From Shewanella sp. ANA-3 (GTDB taxonomy: Bacteria; Pseudomonadota; Gammaproteobacteria; Enterobacterales; Shewanellaceae), in the NCBI RefSeq assembly GCF_000203935.1, contig NC_008577.1:3844001-3908000 (forward strand): a stretch of 64,000 bases of DNA, in the 5' to 3' direction. Below are positions 35,310 through 43,551 of this stretch, in pieces. The notes under the pieces are model-generated. The model was not told the DNA's origin and ran no database searches. It was given only the letters and a program-made list of their open reading frames with translations. Each line of letters starts with the position of its first letter. Positions within the stretch are counted from its first letter, which is position 1. Made by a program: the position numbers and the translations under genes.

Positions 35310-37397
35310 CTAGAACATATAACGTGCTGACAACTTCATATTGCGACCAGATTGATATAGGGTCTGCCATGCCTGCTGGTATTTCTCATCACCAATGTTT
35401 TCGATGGCAAAGTCGACTCTCAGGCCAGACATAGCCCCCATCGCTGGCTCCCAGGCGAGGTACACATCCCACAGGGTATAGTCGTCATACTTAGCCACGC
35501 GATAACCTTCGGGCGTATTGGATTGGCTGGCGACATAGGTCACTCGAGTGCCGAGTTTCATATCGCCTTCCATGATGCCTTGGGAGAGATCGACGTTAAA
35601 CTTATTGGCGGGCATACCTTCGATATAGTCGCCAGTCTTACGGTCTTCACCGCGGGTCTGACCGTAATTCATCGCCAGCCGTGTTTGCCCAATGCGATAA
35701 CGGCCGCTGAGCTCAAAGCCAGTTAATTGCGCATCTTCCACGTTATTCCATGAGGTGGTTTGCTCAAATCCTGGGATCCCCATTAACGGATTGGAGACTT
35801 GCTGAACGATAAAATCGTCCACGTCGTTACGGAAGATGTTTACGGTGAAAGCCAGCTCATCATCACCGGCTAAGTTGTTGAAACGAAAATCGGCTTTCAG
35901 TTCTTTATTGCGGGCGACTTCAGACTTTAAGTTAGGATTCGTCGCAAAGGTATTACACAGACCTTGGGGTAAAAATCCGGGGATCGGCGGAATGCAATAA
36001 TGGGTTCCGGTAGAAAACATTTCCTCAACCGTTGGCGCACGGAAAGCCTGATCATACCGTGCACTTAAAGTCAGCCACGGCTGAGTCTGCCAACTTAAGC
36101 CCAGCGAAGGCGATAACTCATTGTCATCCGCAGAAGCATTAAGGTTGTGACTCTCGTTTTTGAAGCTGTCATAACGTAAGGCGGCGTCAAGATTGACGGT
36201 TTGCGTCAATTGAATATCGGCACGGGTAAAGGCGCCCCACACTGTGGTCTCACCATCGATATCCCCTGGGCGCTGCCCCACTTGGCCCCTATCGTCTCTA
36301 ACGGTTTTAAGGGTATCGCGATAACCATCGACACCATAGGTCAGCTTAGTGTTCCCTAACTGCGAACTGTTGTTGAGATTGATGCCAATGGTGCGGTATT
36401 CGGTGCTATCAAATTGACCTTTTGTCACTCGGTCTTCGTCATAATCCGTGCTATTCCAATAGACCTGCACTTTAGTGTCCAAATATGGATTATTTGCCGG
36501 CGCCAAGCTGTAATTAAGGGTAACGTTTTGATCGTCCGTTTTGCGGCGCACTAAAGGCACTGAACTGCTCACCGCAGCGGAAGGATTACTCGGCACGAGT
36601 TCATTAATCTTGTTAACTCTTGCCGATAACTCTAAGCGTGAAGCCTCATCGGCTTGCCATCCAAACTTAGCCAAACCACTGCTCCCCAAAGAAGCACTGT
36701 TCGTTAAGGTTTCGTCATTCCCCGTATTGATATTATTGGAGTCAAAGTAAGATCCATTGATTAACCAATCAATAGTATCTTGTTGGCCATACACGGCAGC
36801 GCTGGTTTTAGTGCGGTCGCCATTAGTGTCATAGCCTTGCTTTAGATAGCCACCGAAGGTTTCGTTAGGGGCTAAGAAATCTTGAGCCGATTTAGTATTC
36901 TGCGCCACCACACCACCGATAGCACCACTGCCCCAGAGACTACTGGCAGGACCGCGAATCACCTCAATTGATTTGAGTAATTCTGGATCCATAAAGTAAG
37001 AACCACGGTGACCAGAACTGGTATTCTGTCTTGCACCATCAATGGTTTGTAATACACGATCGCCGCTTAAACCACGGATCTCAACCCCTTGAGACGTCGC
37101 TCTCGGACCATTGGTTAAAGTGATGTTGGCTTCATTTTTTAGCGCTTCGGCAACCGATGATGCCTGAGCCACATTGAGCTGTTCTTCACTCACAACGGCA
37201 ACACTGCGGCTCGTCTGGGAGACTTTTTCACTCAAGCGTGTCGCGCTGACTAATACTTCATCAAACTCAGTCTCGACTAATTCCGGTTTCTTTTCCTTTT
37301 GCTGCGCAGTCACACCTTCTTCAGCCGCTAACGTGAAGCTTAGCGCCGTAGTCGTTAATGCGATCGCAATGGCGATAACTAACGGCTTTTTTTGCAT
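35310..37397 (-). CDS. hugA: HugA, TonB-dependent haem receptor
   Basis: A 695-residue outer-membrane receptor. The signal peptide ends near residue 24 (TLAAE). A TonB box-like segment EVLVSATRL is followed by the plug domain (about 60-170) and a 22-strand barrel. The haem-receptor signature FRAP ... NPNL is present (FRAPTVEEMF, then ATNPNLKSE) with a His between (GTHYC). The last residue is Phe. The ribosome site AAGGATG is good. It is divergent from tonB, with a Fur box in the shared 248-bp region. Confidence 0.95.
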   Translation of the reverse strand: MQKKPLVIAIAIALTTTALSFTLAAEEGVTAQQKEKKPELVETEFDEVLVSATRLSEKVSQTSRSVAVVSEEQLNVAQASSVAEALKNEANITLTNGPRATSQGVEIRGLSGDRVLQTIDGARQNTSSGHRGSYFMDPELLKSIEVIRGPASSLWGSGAIGGVVAQNTKSAQDFLAPNETFGGYLKQGYDTNGDRTKTSAAVYGQQDTIDWLINGSYFDSNNINTGNDETLTNSASLGSSGLAKFGWQADEASRLELSARVNKINELVPSNPSAAVSSSVPLVRRKTDDQNVTLNYSLAPANNPYLDTKVQVYWNSTDYDEDRVTKGQFDSTEYRTIGINLNNSSQLGNTKLTYGVDGYRDTLKTVRDDRGQVGQRPGDIDGETTVWGAFTRADIQLTQTVNLDAALRYDSFKNESHNLNASADDNELSPSLGLSWQTQPWLTLSARYDQAFRAPTVEEMFSTGTHYCIPPIPGFLPQGLCNTFATNPNLKSEVARNKELKADFRFNNLAGDDELAFTVNIFRNDVDDFIVQQVSNPLMGIPGFEQTTSWNNVEDAQLTGFELSGRYRIGQTRLAMNYGQTRGEDRKTGDYIEGMPANKFNVDLSQGIMEGDMKLGTRVTYVASQSNTPEGYRVAKYDDYTLWDVYLAWEPAMGAMSGLRVDFAIENIGDEKYQQAWQTLYQSGRNMKLSARYMF

Positions 37398-37550
37398 GGT
37401 TACATCCTTAAATCATCAATGATATTAATCGATTAGAATTCAAATCGACCATTTATGGTTAGTCCGTCAACCTAGGTCGAGCTGCTGCATTTTTGAGCAT
37501 CCATTTTCGTAATTGCTGGCACTCTAACTGAGATTGGAAAATTGATCAAA

Positions 37551-37565
37551 TGGAAATCATTATCA
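37551..37565. promoter_or_regulatory. Fur box between hugA and tonB
   Basis: TGGAAATCATTATCA matches 13 of 15 positions of the 7-1-7 Fur consensus TGATAAT-N-ATTATCA. It lies between the divergent haem-uptake arms, so iron-loaded Fur could repress both. Further AT-rich partial matches flank it. Confidence 0.8.
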
Positions 37566-37645
37566 TTTGCGATCTTATTTATATTCACGTATCTTAATTA
37601 GCATTGATTGATGGGCGACTGTTTTTTGAACTTGGAAGGCGTACT

Positions 37646-38521
37646 GTGACACCGAAACGATATCTGGTTTTTGGCGCATTAACCGTTGCAATCCAAACGG
37701 GTGTGATTGCATCGCAGCCTGCTATGCCATTACTAAGTAGTCTCAGTGAATCGACACAAATGACCGCATTCAAAGAAGCAAATAAAGCGGTTACCTTAAG
37801 CTTTGCAACCCATAGTGCAGCAGAAAAATCAGCGGCCATATCAGCGATAAAAAATACGCCTGCAAATACGATTACCGAAGATGCGATTTCAACAAATGTG
37901 CCTAATACCAGTAAGCCCCAAACGGCGCCAACACTCACTGATACACCAGTAACTGAAATAGCAAGGCAAGCACCCAAACCAACCAAAGCTAAGCCGCAAA
38001 CGATTCAATCCGCAGTGCAAAACAAGCCAACGCCGAACACATCCTCTAAGGCAGGTGCGACAACTGCCAAACCTCTTATGGCCGCAAATACACAACATCA
38101 GAAAGAAACTGGAGAGATAACAAAACCTTCTGACCAACTGTTGTCGCAAATGGCAGAAAGCAACACTCAAGATAAAACCGTTATTAACAATACCAATGTG
38201 ACGCCCACCAGTGTCAGCGAGAACACTAAAGCCACTCCCGAGGTTATCGAGCTGGCAACACCGACTTTTGCCAGTAAACCGCCGCAACCCACCTACCCAC
38301 GCATGGCACGTAAAAAAGGGCTTGAAGGCACGGCGACGGTAGAAGTGATGTTTAACGAATTTGGACAACAGCTCGCCCTCACCTTAGTGAAAAGCTCGGG
38401 CGTGGGGCTGCTAGATCAAGCGGCATTAGAGGCGGTTGAAACCTGGGAGTTTCAAGCGCCCACCAACAAACTGGCCAGCCATTACAAGGTGAGAGTACCT
38501 ATTCGCTTCGCCTTAAATTGA
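37646..38521 (+). CDS. tonB: TonB energy-transducing protein
   Basis: A 291-residue protein with an N-terminal membrane anchor (VFGALTVAIQTGV), a long Thr/Ala/Lys/Pro-rich periplasmic spacer (about 30-205) and a C-terminal TonB domain (QPTYPRMARKKGLEGTATV, AALEAVETWEF). It carries proton-motive energy from ExbB-ExbD to receptors such as HugA. The start is GTG at 37646, preceded by GGAAGG; the longer reading from a TTG at 37604 has no ribosome site. The spacer is Thr/Asn-rich with few Pro repeats, unlike E. coli TonB. Confidence 0.92.
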   Translation: MTPKRYLVFGALTVAIQTGVIASQPAMPLLSSLSESTQMTAFKEANKAVTLSFATHSAAEKSAAISAIKNTPANTITEDAISTNVPNTSKPQTAPTLTDTPVTEIARQAPKPTKAKPQTIQSAVQNKPTPNTSSKAGATTAKPLMAANTQHQKETGEITKPSDQLLSQMAESNTQDKTVINNTNVTPTSVSENTKATPEVIELATPTFASKPPQPTYPRMARKKGLEGTATVEVMFNEFGQQLALTLVKSSGVGLLDQAALEAVETWEFQAPTNKLASHYKVRVPIRFALN

Positions 38522-38604
38522 ACGTCCCTAACCGCAGTATTCCAGTTATCGCTGATAGCTTGATAACCACTTATTTAATAACGAATTTGACCTAAGAGGT
38601 TCAA

Positions 38605-39342
38605 TTGCCCATGACTGACTTTTCCACCCTACAGGCTCAACTCGGCGCCCTGACTTGGCCGCTACTTATCTGCGCTTTTCTCGCGTTAATGATTTGCCTC
38701 GAACGTAGCGCCTTATTTTTACAGCAATCCTTTGCATCTATATCACCCAAAAAACAGGCTTGGGTGAAAGCGCTGCGTCAATCCGATGCCAAGGCCAGCA
38801 GTGAAACCGTTCAAGCGCTTATCGATAGCACTAGTCGTCAGCAGGACTTACTGACAAGGGGCGCCAATTTACTGCTAAAACAAGCCGATAAGCCAAAGCC
38901 GCTCAGGGAAGAATTACTGAGTCTGTGGCTGAACAAACAGCAAAGGGACCTACAGGCGGGTCTTAAATTGCTGCAAGTGATTGGGATTATTAGCCCGTTA
39001 CTGGGTTTACTCGGGACGGTACTGGGGCTGATTGAGATGTTCGCCCAGTTAGGGCAATCCCAAGGTCCTGTCACCCCATCACAGCTCAGTGCAGGGCTTG
39101 GGCTGGCGATGAACACCACGGCTGCGGGTCTGATTATCGCGGTGCCGACCATTACTGCCGCCCATTTATTTGGGATCTGGGCCCATAGTCAATGCGTAAA
39201 AGTGAGTCATGTATTGAATCAACTCAATTTGTGGCTATCCGGGGTTGAACATATCGCCCTCGAGCAGAATCACTATCAGGCTTTTGCCGACGTTAATCGT
39301 GCTAAACCCGCGTCTAACACTCAACTCGAGTCACAGCCATGA
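38605..39342 (+). CDS. exbB: ExbB proton-channel subunit
   Basis: A 245-residue inner-membrane protein of the MotA/TolQ/ExbB family with three membrane segments (about 15-35, 125-150, 170-195). LGLLGTVLGLIEMF and AMNTTAAGLIIAVPTI are the conserved pore helices. With ExbD it powers TonB. The TTG at 38605 has AGAGG at close spacing, while the ATG at 38611 is the other choice, shortening the protein by two residues. It overlaps exbD by 4 bp. Confidence 0.93.
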   Translation: MPMTDFSTLQAQLGALTWPLLICAFLALMICLERSALFLQQSFASISPKKQAWVKALRQSDAKASSETVQALIDSTSRQQDLLTRGANLLLKQADKPKPLREELLSLWLNKQQRDLQAGLKLLQVIGIISPLLGLLGTVLGLIEMFAQLGQSQGPVTPSQLSAGLGLAMNTTAAGLIIAVPTITAAHLFGIWAHSQCVKVSHVLNQLNLWLSGVEHIALEQNHYQAFADVNRAKPASNTQLESQP

Positions 39343-39776
39343 TCAGTGCCGATAGAGCCTCATTACCTCAAGCGGGGATCTCGGCCTTAGAGCCCCTTCC
39401 GAGCATCGATCTTACGGCACTGATTGACATTATTTTTATCGTCTTAGTGTTTCTATTGCTCACCGCTAATAGCCGTTTGATGAGTTTACCCGTGGAAGTG
39501 CCGCAAAGCCCAAGCAGCGCCATCACGGCCGTCGAACCGAAAGAATCCATTGCTATCAATATTATGGCAAACGCTCCCCATTGGGCGCTAAACAGCGAGA
39601 CCTATTCCGAGTTAAACGCCTTCAGTTCGGCATTTGAAGAACAGCTAAAACGTCATCCTCAGGCCAGTATTGTTATCGCGGCGGATAAAGCCGCGCCAGT
39701 AGAACCCTTAATGCAGCTGTTAGCGCTCTTGCAGGGCAATGCCATCAGCCAGACGCAGATTTTGATGGAGCATTAA
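39339..39776 (+). CDS. exbD: ExbD proton-channel subunit
   Basis: A 145-residue inner-membrane protein with one N-terminal membrane helix and a periplasmic domain. The essential membrane Asp is in LTALIDIIFIVLVFLLL. The C-terminal domain carries VIAADKAAPVEPLMQLLALL, as in ExbD/TolR. Its ATG overlaps the exbB stop (ATGA). hmuT follows after 92 bp. Confidence 0.94.
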   Translation: MISADRASLPQAGISALEPLPSIDLTALIDIIFIVLVFLLLTANSRLMSLPVEVPQSPSSAITAVEPKESIAINIMANAPHWALNSETYSELNAFSSAFEEQLKRHPQASIVIAADKAAPVEPLMQLLALLQGNAISQTQILMEH

Positions 39777-39868
39777 TCGCTTAGGTTAAAGCAGAACATT
39801 TTTCGAAACCATTTCCCTTGGCAGTACCTTTTGCCTGCCTTGCACACAGATGAAGTAGGAGTTTATCC

Positions 39869-40789
39869 ATGTTGTTTCAAGCCAATCGTCATGCCAATAA
39901 ATCAGCCAATAACTGGCGGCTATTTTTCCAGGCGCTCAGCCTCTCAACATTCGCGGCCTTATTCTCGACCAATGCCTTATCGCAGGAGATAAAACTGGTT
40001 AGCGCGGGCGCTGGAGTGACTGAGTTGGTACTTGCCCTCGATGCAGCTGACGAGCTGGTTGCAGTGGACTCCACCAGCTATCTTCCCGAGCATTTAGCGT
40101 CAATTGCCAAACTGGGGTATCACAGAATGTTGTCGGCCGAAGGCATTATGGCATTGTCGCCAACTCTAGTTGTCGGCTCTGAGGTAATGGGGCCAGAAAC
40201 CACACTCAATGTACTCAAACAGGCCAAGATAGAGGTGGTGAAGTTACCCTCCAGTGCCGATGAGAAACAACTGATGACGAATATTGATACCCTAGCTCAG
40301 CTACTGAAACGCACTGACCAAGCGATAAAGTTAAAACAAGATTTGCATCAAAGACTTGAAGGGCTAAATAAACAACAGCAATTGAGCCAGCAACAGGCCC
40401 AACCGAAAATCCTGTTTATGTTATTACAGGAAGGACGCGGCGCCCGCGTCGGCGGTAAAGGCACTGCGGCCGATACCATTATCGCGCTCTCAGGGGCGAA
40501 GAATATTGCCGACTTTGAAGGTTATAAGAGTCTATCCCAAGAGGGCATACTCTCACTCCAGCCCGATGTGATTTTACTCTCTAAGCGCAGCGAGCAGAGC
40601 GATACACAAACTGATGAACAAACCGCGCAAGCACTACTGAAGGAAATGCCGTTACTCGCCCACACTCCAGCAGGCAAAAATGGCCATATCCAAACCCTTG
40701 CCCCACAGGCCTTACTCGGCGGGTTAGGTATTAGCGCTATCGGTGCGGCTGAAACCTTGGCAGCCACTTTGCTCAAGCAAGATCAATAA
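39869..40789 (+). CDS. hmuT: HmuT, periplasmic haem-binding protein
   Basis: A 306-residue class III substrate-binding protein that passes haem from the receptor to HmuUV. The N-terminal signal (about 1-38, ending NALSQ) is long with a basic start. The mature part begins IKLVSAGAGVTELVLAL, the haem/cobalamin-binding family block, and YHRMLSAEGIMALSPTLVVGS follows. The Tyr in that region is the likely haem ligand by analogy. A TAGGAG ribosome site precedes the ATG. hmuU starts just after its stop. Confidence 0.93.
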   Translation: MLFQANRHANKSANNWRLFFQALSLSTFAALFSTNALSQEIKLVSAGAGVTELVLALDAADELVAVDSTSYLPEHLASIAKLGYHRMLSAEGIMALSPTLVVGSEVMGPETTLNVLKQAKIEVVKLPSSADEKQLMTNIDTLAQLLKRTDQAIKLKQDLHQRLEGLNKQQQLSQQQAQPKILFMLLQEGRGARVGGKGTAADTIIALSGAKNIADFEGYKSLSQEGILSLQPDVILLSKRSEQSDTQTDEQTAQALLKEMPLLAHTPAGKNGHIQTLAPQALLGGLGISAIGAAETLAATLLKQDQ

Positions 40790-40801
40790 GTTGTGGGGCT
40801 G

Positions 40802-41824
40802 ATGAGTATGTTACAACATCGCTGGCTATGGCCCACCATGGCAACGCTGCTTATCCTCAGCAGTTTACTTTCCGTCAGTGTCGGGCCAGTGAATATCAGC
40901 CTTATCGACTCCCTCAGCGCGGTGTTTAACTGGGCCACGGAGCAAAATATTGGCAATCTTGCTCCCCACGAGCAACTGGTTGTCAGCAATGTCCGCTTGC
41001 CTCGTACCTTACTCGCCCTTGCCGTTGGGGCCATGTTGGCCCAATGCGGTGCTGTGATGCAGGGGTTGTTTCGTAACCCCTTGGCAGATCCTGGGATTAT
41101 TGGCGTGTCATCCGGCGCGGCATTAGGCGCAGCAATCTGCATAGTGCAGTTCCCTCACGCCGAATCTGTCATGATTTCTGTCAGTGCTTTTTCCTCTGGC
41201 TTAATCACTACCCTTATTGTCTATCGCCTTGCCAGCAGCGCTTTAGGTACATCGGTCGTGTTATTGCTGTTATCTGGCGTCGCCGTTGCCGCACTCGCCG
41301 GAGCTGGAATTGGCGTGCTGACCTATTTAGCCAATGATATGGCGCTTAGGGACTTAACCCTATGGCAAATGGGCAGTATTGCTGGCGCACAATGGCAATA
41401 TGTGGGCTTGTGTTTAGTGGTGTTAGCACTGCTGAGTTGGCAATTTAATCGTGATGCTAAGGCGCTTAATGCCCTGCTACTCGGTGAGGCCGAGGCCAGG
41501 CATTTAGGGATTGATGTTGATTCACTCAAGCTGAGACTCATCCTGCTCTGCGCCTTAGGGGTCGGCGTCAGTGTTGCAGCAACAGGCATTATCGGTTTTA
41601 TTGGCTTAGTGGTGCCCCATTTAGTGCGTATGTTGCTGGGGCCAGATCATCAACGCCTCCTCCCTATGAGCGCCCTGCTAGGTGCGGCCTTGTTGGCACT
41701 TGCCGATATCGGCGCGCGCGCCTTTTTACCCCCAGCGGAACTCCCCGTTGGCTTAGTGACAGCGCTCATTGGTGCACCATTCTTTATCTTTTTACTCCTG
41801 CAACAACGCAGCAAATTAATCTAA
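40802..41824 (+). CDS. hmuU: HmuU, haem ABC transporter permease
   Basis: A 340-residue FecCD/BtuC-family permease with about ten membrane helices. VRLPRTLLALAVGAMLAQCG, GLFRNPLADPGIIGVSSGAA and GFIGLVVPHLVRMLLG are family signatures; the last contacts the ATPase HmuV. Three in-frame starts are close (GTG 40793, ATG 40802, ATG 40808). I took 40802 because GTGGGG lies just upstream, but this is not decisive. Confidence 0.93.
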   Translation: MSMLQHRWLWPTMATLLILSSLLSVSVGPVNISLIDSLSAVFNWATEQNIGNLAPHEQLVVSNVRLPRTLLALAVGAMLAQCGAVMQGLFRNPLADPGIIGVSSGAALGAAICIVQFPHAESVMISVSAFSSGLITTLIVYRLASSALGTSVVLLLLSGVAVAALAGAGIGVLTYLANDMALRDLTLWQMGSIAGAQWQYVGLCLVVLALLSWQFNRDAKALNALLLGEAEARHLGIDVDSLKLRLILLCALGVGVSVAATGIIGFIGLVVPHLVRMLLGPDHQRLLPMSALLGAALLALADIGARAFLPPAELPVGLVTALIGAPFFIFLLLQQRSKLI

Positions 41825-41835
41825 GCGAGAACCCC

Positions 41836-42654
41836 ATGGCTATGAGCTTATCGGCTGCGCCCGTCGCTAAACAACATTTTGAACGTGCTCAACTAAGCGT
41901 GGATAGACTCAGCTACGCTATCGGCGATAAGGCGGTGTTAAAGGACATTAGTGTGCAATTTCAACCGGGCAGTTTCACCGCACTGTTAGGACCGAATGGC
42001 GCGGGTAAGTCCACACTGTTAAAGGCGCTGTGCCAAGAGATCCCCGCCGCGCGCGACAGCATTCGGCTTGGGCACTGCCCGCTTGTCGATTGGCCAAGGG
42101 CTGAACTGGCAAAATCGCTAGCGGTGCTACCACAGCACGCGAGTTTAACCTTTCCCTTTAAGGTGCATGAAGTGGTCGCCATGGGGCTTTATCCCTTAAC
42201 CTTGAGTCAAAAAGAGGGACAGCAGTTAGTCACAAAATGGCTCACCGAGGTGGAGATAGTGCACTTGGCGCAGCGTAGCTACCCCACCCTTTCTGGCGGC
42301 GAAAAACAAAGGGTACAACTGGCGCGGGTATTAACTCAGTTGAGCCAATCCCCCTTCCCGCCGATTTTACTGCTCGACGAACCCACCTCGGCGCTGGATC
42401 TGGCACAGCAACATAAGGTATTAGCGCTGGCAAAAAATCTCGCCCATAAACACGCCTACACTGTGATTGTGGTACTACACGATCTCAATCAGGCCGCCCG
42501 TTATAGCGATAGAGTTATCGTCCTCAAGCATGGCGAAATTGTCAGTGAAGGCTCGGCAAGCAAGGCTTTATCGGCCGAGATTATTCGGCAGGTATGGGAT
42601 TATGAACCTGAGTTTATTCCTGCACCACAGGGCGGTTACCCATTGATTTTTTAA
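41836..42654 (+). CDS. hmuV: HmuV, haem ABC transporter ATPase
   Basis: A 272-residue ATP-binding subunit. Walker A is GPNGAGKST, the signature is LSGGEKQRVQLARV, Walker B is ILLLDEPTSALD and the switch His is in VVLHDLNQAARY. It drives haem import through HmuU. The C-terminus (WDYEPEFIPAPQGGYPLIF) is typical of HmuV. The N-terminus has about 18 extra residues before the core. It is the last gene of the tonB-exbB-exbD-hmuTUV series. Confidence 0.94.
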   Translation: MAMSLSAAPVAKQHFERAQLSVDRLSYAIGDKAVLKDISVQFQPGSFTALLGPNGAGKSTLLKALCQEIPAARDSIRLGHCPLVDWPRAELAKSLAVLPQHASLTFPFKVHEVVAMGLYPLTLSQKEGQQLVTKWLTEVEIVHLAQRSYPTLSGGEKQRVQLARVLTQLSQSPFPPILLLDEPTSALDLAQQHKVLALAKNLAHKHAYTVIVVLHDLNQAARYSDRVIVLKHGEIVSEGSASKALSAEIIRQVWDYEPEFIPAPQGGYPLIF

Positions 42655-42736
42655 TCCAAAATCGAACCCGCTAAGCTTTTTCACTTAAGGTTAAGGGTAT
42701 AATCGTGCCAATCGATATCGCCAGTACATTGAGCAG

Positions 42737-43078
42737 ATGAAAAACACAATTTCCACAGAAACGCAGCAAGACGCCTTAAGCATTGCCAAAGCCACGCAAA
42801 AACCGGGGCAAACGAAGGAACAGACCAAGCTTATCGCGCAGGGGATTGAAAAGGGCATTGCCGAATACAAAAAACGCCAAAAAGCCAAGGCCCGTGAGCG
42901 CGATAAATTGAGAAAACAACAACTAAGAGCAAGAAACCAACAAGCGAGCGCGGCCGACGAGATGGATGACGGCGAAGATTTTTCGCTACCGCAGACTCAA
43001 TTTACTGCTGTTGCTTGGGCAGCCATCGCCCTATTACTCCTTAGCTGGCTGGGCTTTGGGGCTTATATATTCCTTTAA
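42737..43078 (+). CDS. DUF2956 family small membrane protein
   Basis: A 113-residue protein. The first 75 residues are soluble and very rich in Lys, Arg and Gln (GIAEYKKRQKAKARERDKLR), likely a charged helix. After an acidic stretch (DEMDDGEDF) there is one C-terminal membrane segment (WAAIALLLLSWLGFGAYIFL). SIAKATQKPGQTKEQTKLIA is the conserved N-terminal block of DUF2956. It is probably a tail-anchored inner-membrane protein with a cytosolic basic helix. The function is unknown. Its stop overlaps the end of the converging next gene by 4 bp. Confidence 0.82.
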   Translation: MKNTISTETQQDALSIAKATQKPGQTKEQTKLIAQGIEKGIAEYKKRQKAKARERDKLRKQQLRARNQQASAADEMDDGEDFSLPQTQFTAVAWAAIALLLLSWLGFGAYIFL

Positions 43079-43440
43079 CTGAGGAGATTAACGCGTAACC
43101 TATCAAGGTAACCAGTTAGCTCATGCGGATGAAACGCTTGTGCAGTTAGCGCCTTAGCATTGATATTGCCAACCTTTAGCTGGACCCGCCCCGTCTCGGG
43201 CAAAAAGGCCAACTCAAGCCAGTTGGCTCTGTCGGGGTAGCCATCGAGTGTTAGACAAAGCGTATTGTCCCGCTCTATCGCAAACTGACAATCCCAGCAT
43301 TGGCCGACAAGATCGAGCAGCACTTGCCCGCTTTGTGTATCGGTTAATCTCGGCGCATACACCCAATGGGACATTCGCATTTCATGGGGAATGGTCTCAA
43401 GCTTAAAGCGGCCCTGTAGAAAAAACTGTTCGGTTAACAT
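43075..43440 (-). CDS. Hypothetical protein, unrecognised
   Basis: A 121-residue soluble protein that I do not recognise. It looks mainly beta, with paired strands (FKLETIPHEMRMSHWVYAP, CQFAIERDNTLCLTLDGYP, WLELAFLPETGRVQLKVGN). Two Cys are close in CWDCQF. There is no signal peptide or membrane segment. Codon use resembles the neighbours, and its 3' end overlaps the DUF2956 gene by 4 bp, which suits a real gene. No function can be inferred. Confidence 0.65.
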   Translation of the reverse strand: MLTEQFFLQGRFKLETIPHEMRMSHWVYAPRLTDTQSGQVLLDLVGQCWDCQFAIERDNTLCLTLDGYPDRANWLELAFLPETGRVQLKVGNINAKALTAQAFHPHELTGYLDRLRVNLLS

Positions 43441-43461
43441 ATTCGGATCATCAAAGTAGTT

Positions 43462-43504
43462 ATCATGTATGAAAAATCGTGTATGAATAAATCGTGTATG
43501 AATA
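43462..43504. repeat. Three imperfect 14-bp direct repeats
   Basis: ATCATGTATGAAAA, ATCGTGTATGAATA and ATCGTGTATGAATA (the third after one extra A) lie upstream of the hypothetical gene at 43440. Read on the minus strand they fall in its leader. They may be slippage products or a weak binding array. Confidence 0.6.
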
Positions 43505-43551
43505 AAAATGACTCGGTAATGGGCTGATTAACTCACTGGTTTATAAGCAGA

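Noticed and set aside
36541..36750. Small plus-strand gene in hugA
   Set aside because: Antisense within the receptor gene, without ribosome site or protein features.
37889..38368. 159-aa frame antisense to tonB
   Set aside because: Rich in Cys, Arg and Trp with no plausible fold; it reflects the repetitive TonB spacer read backwards.
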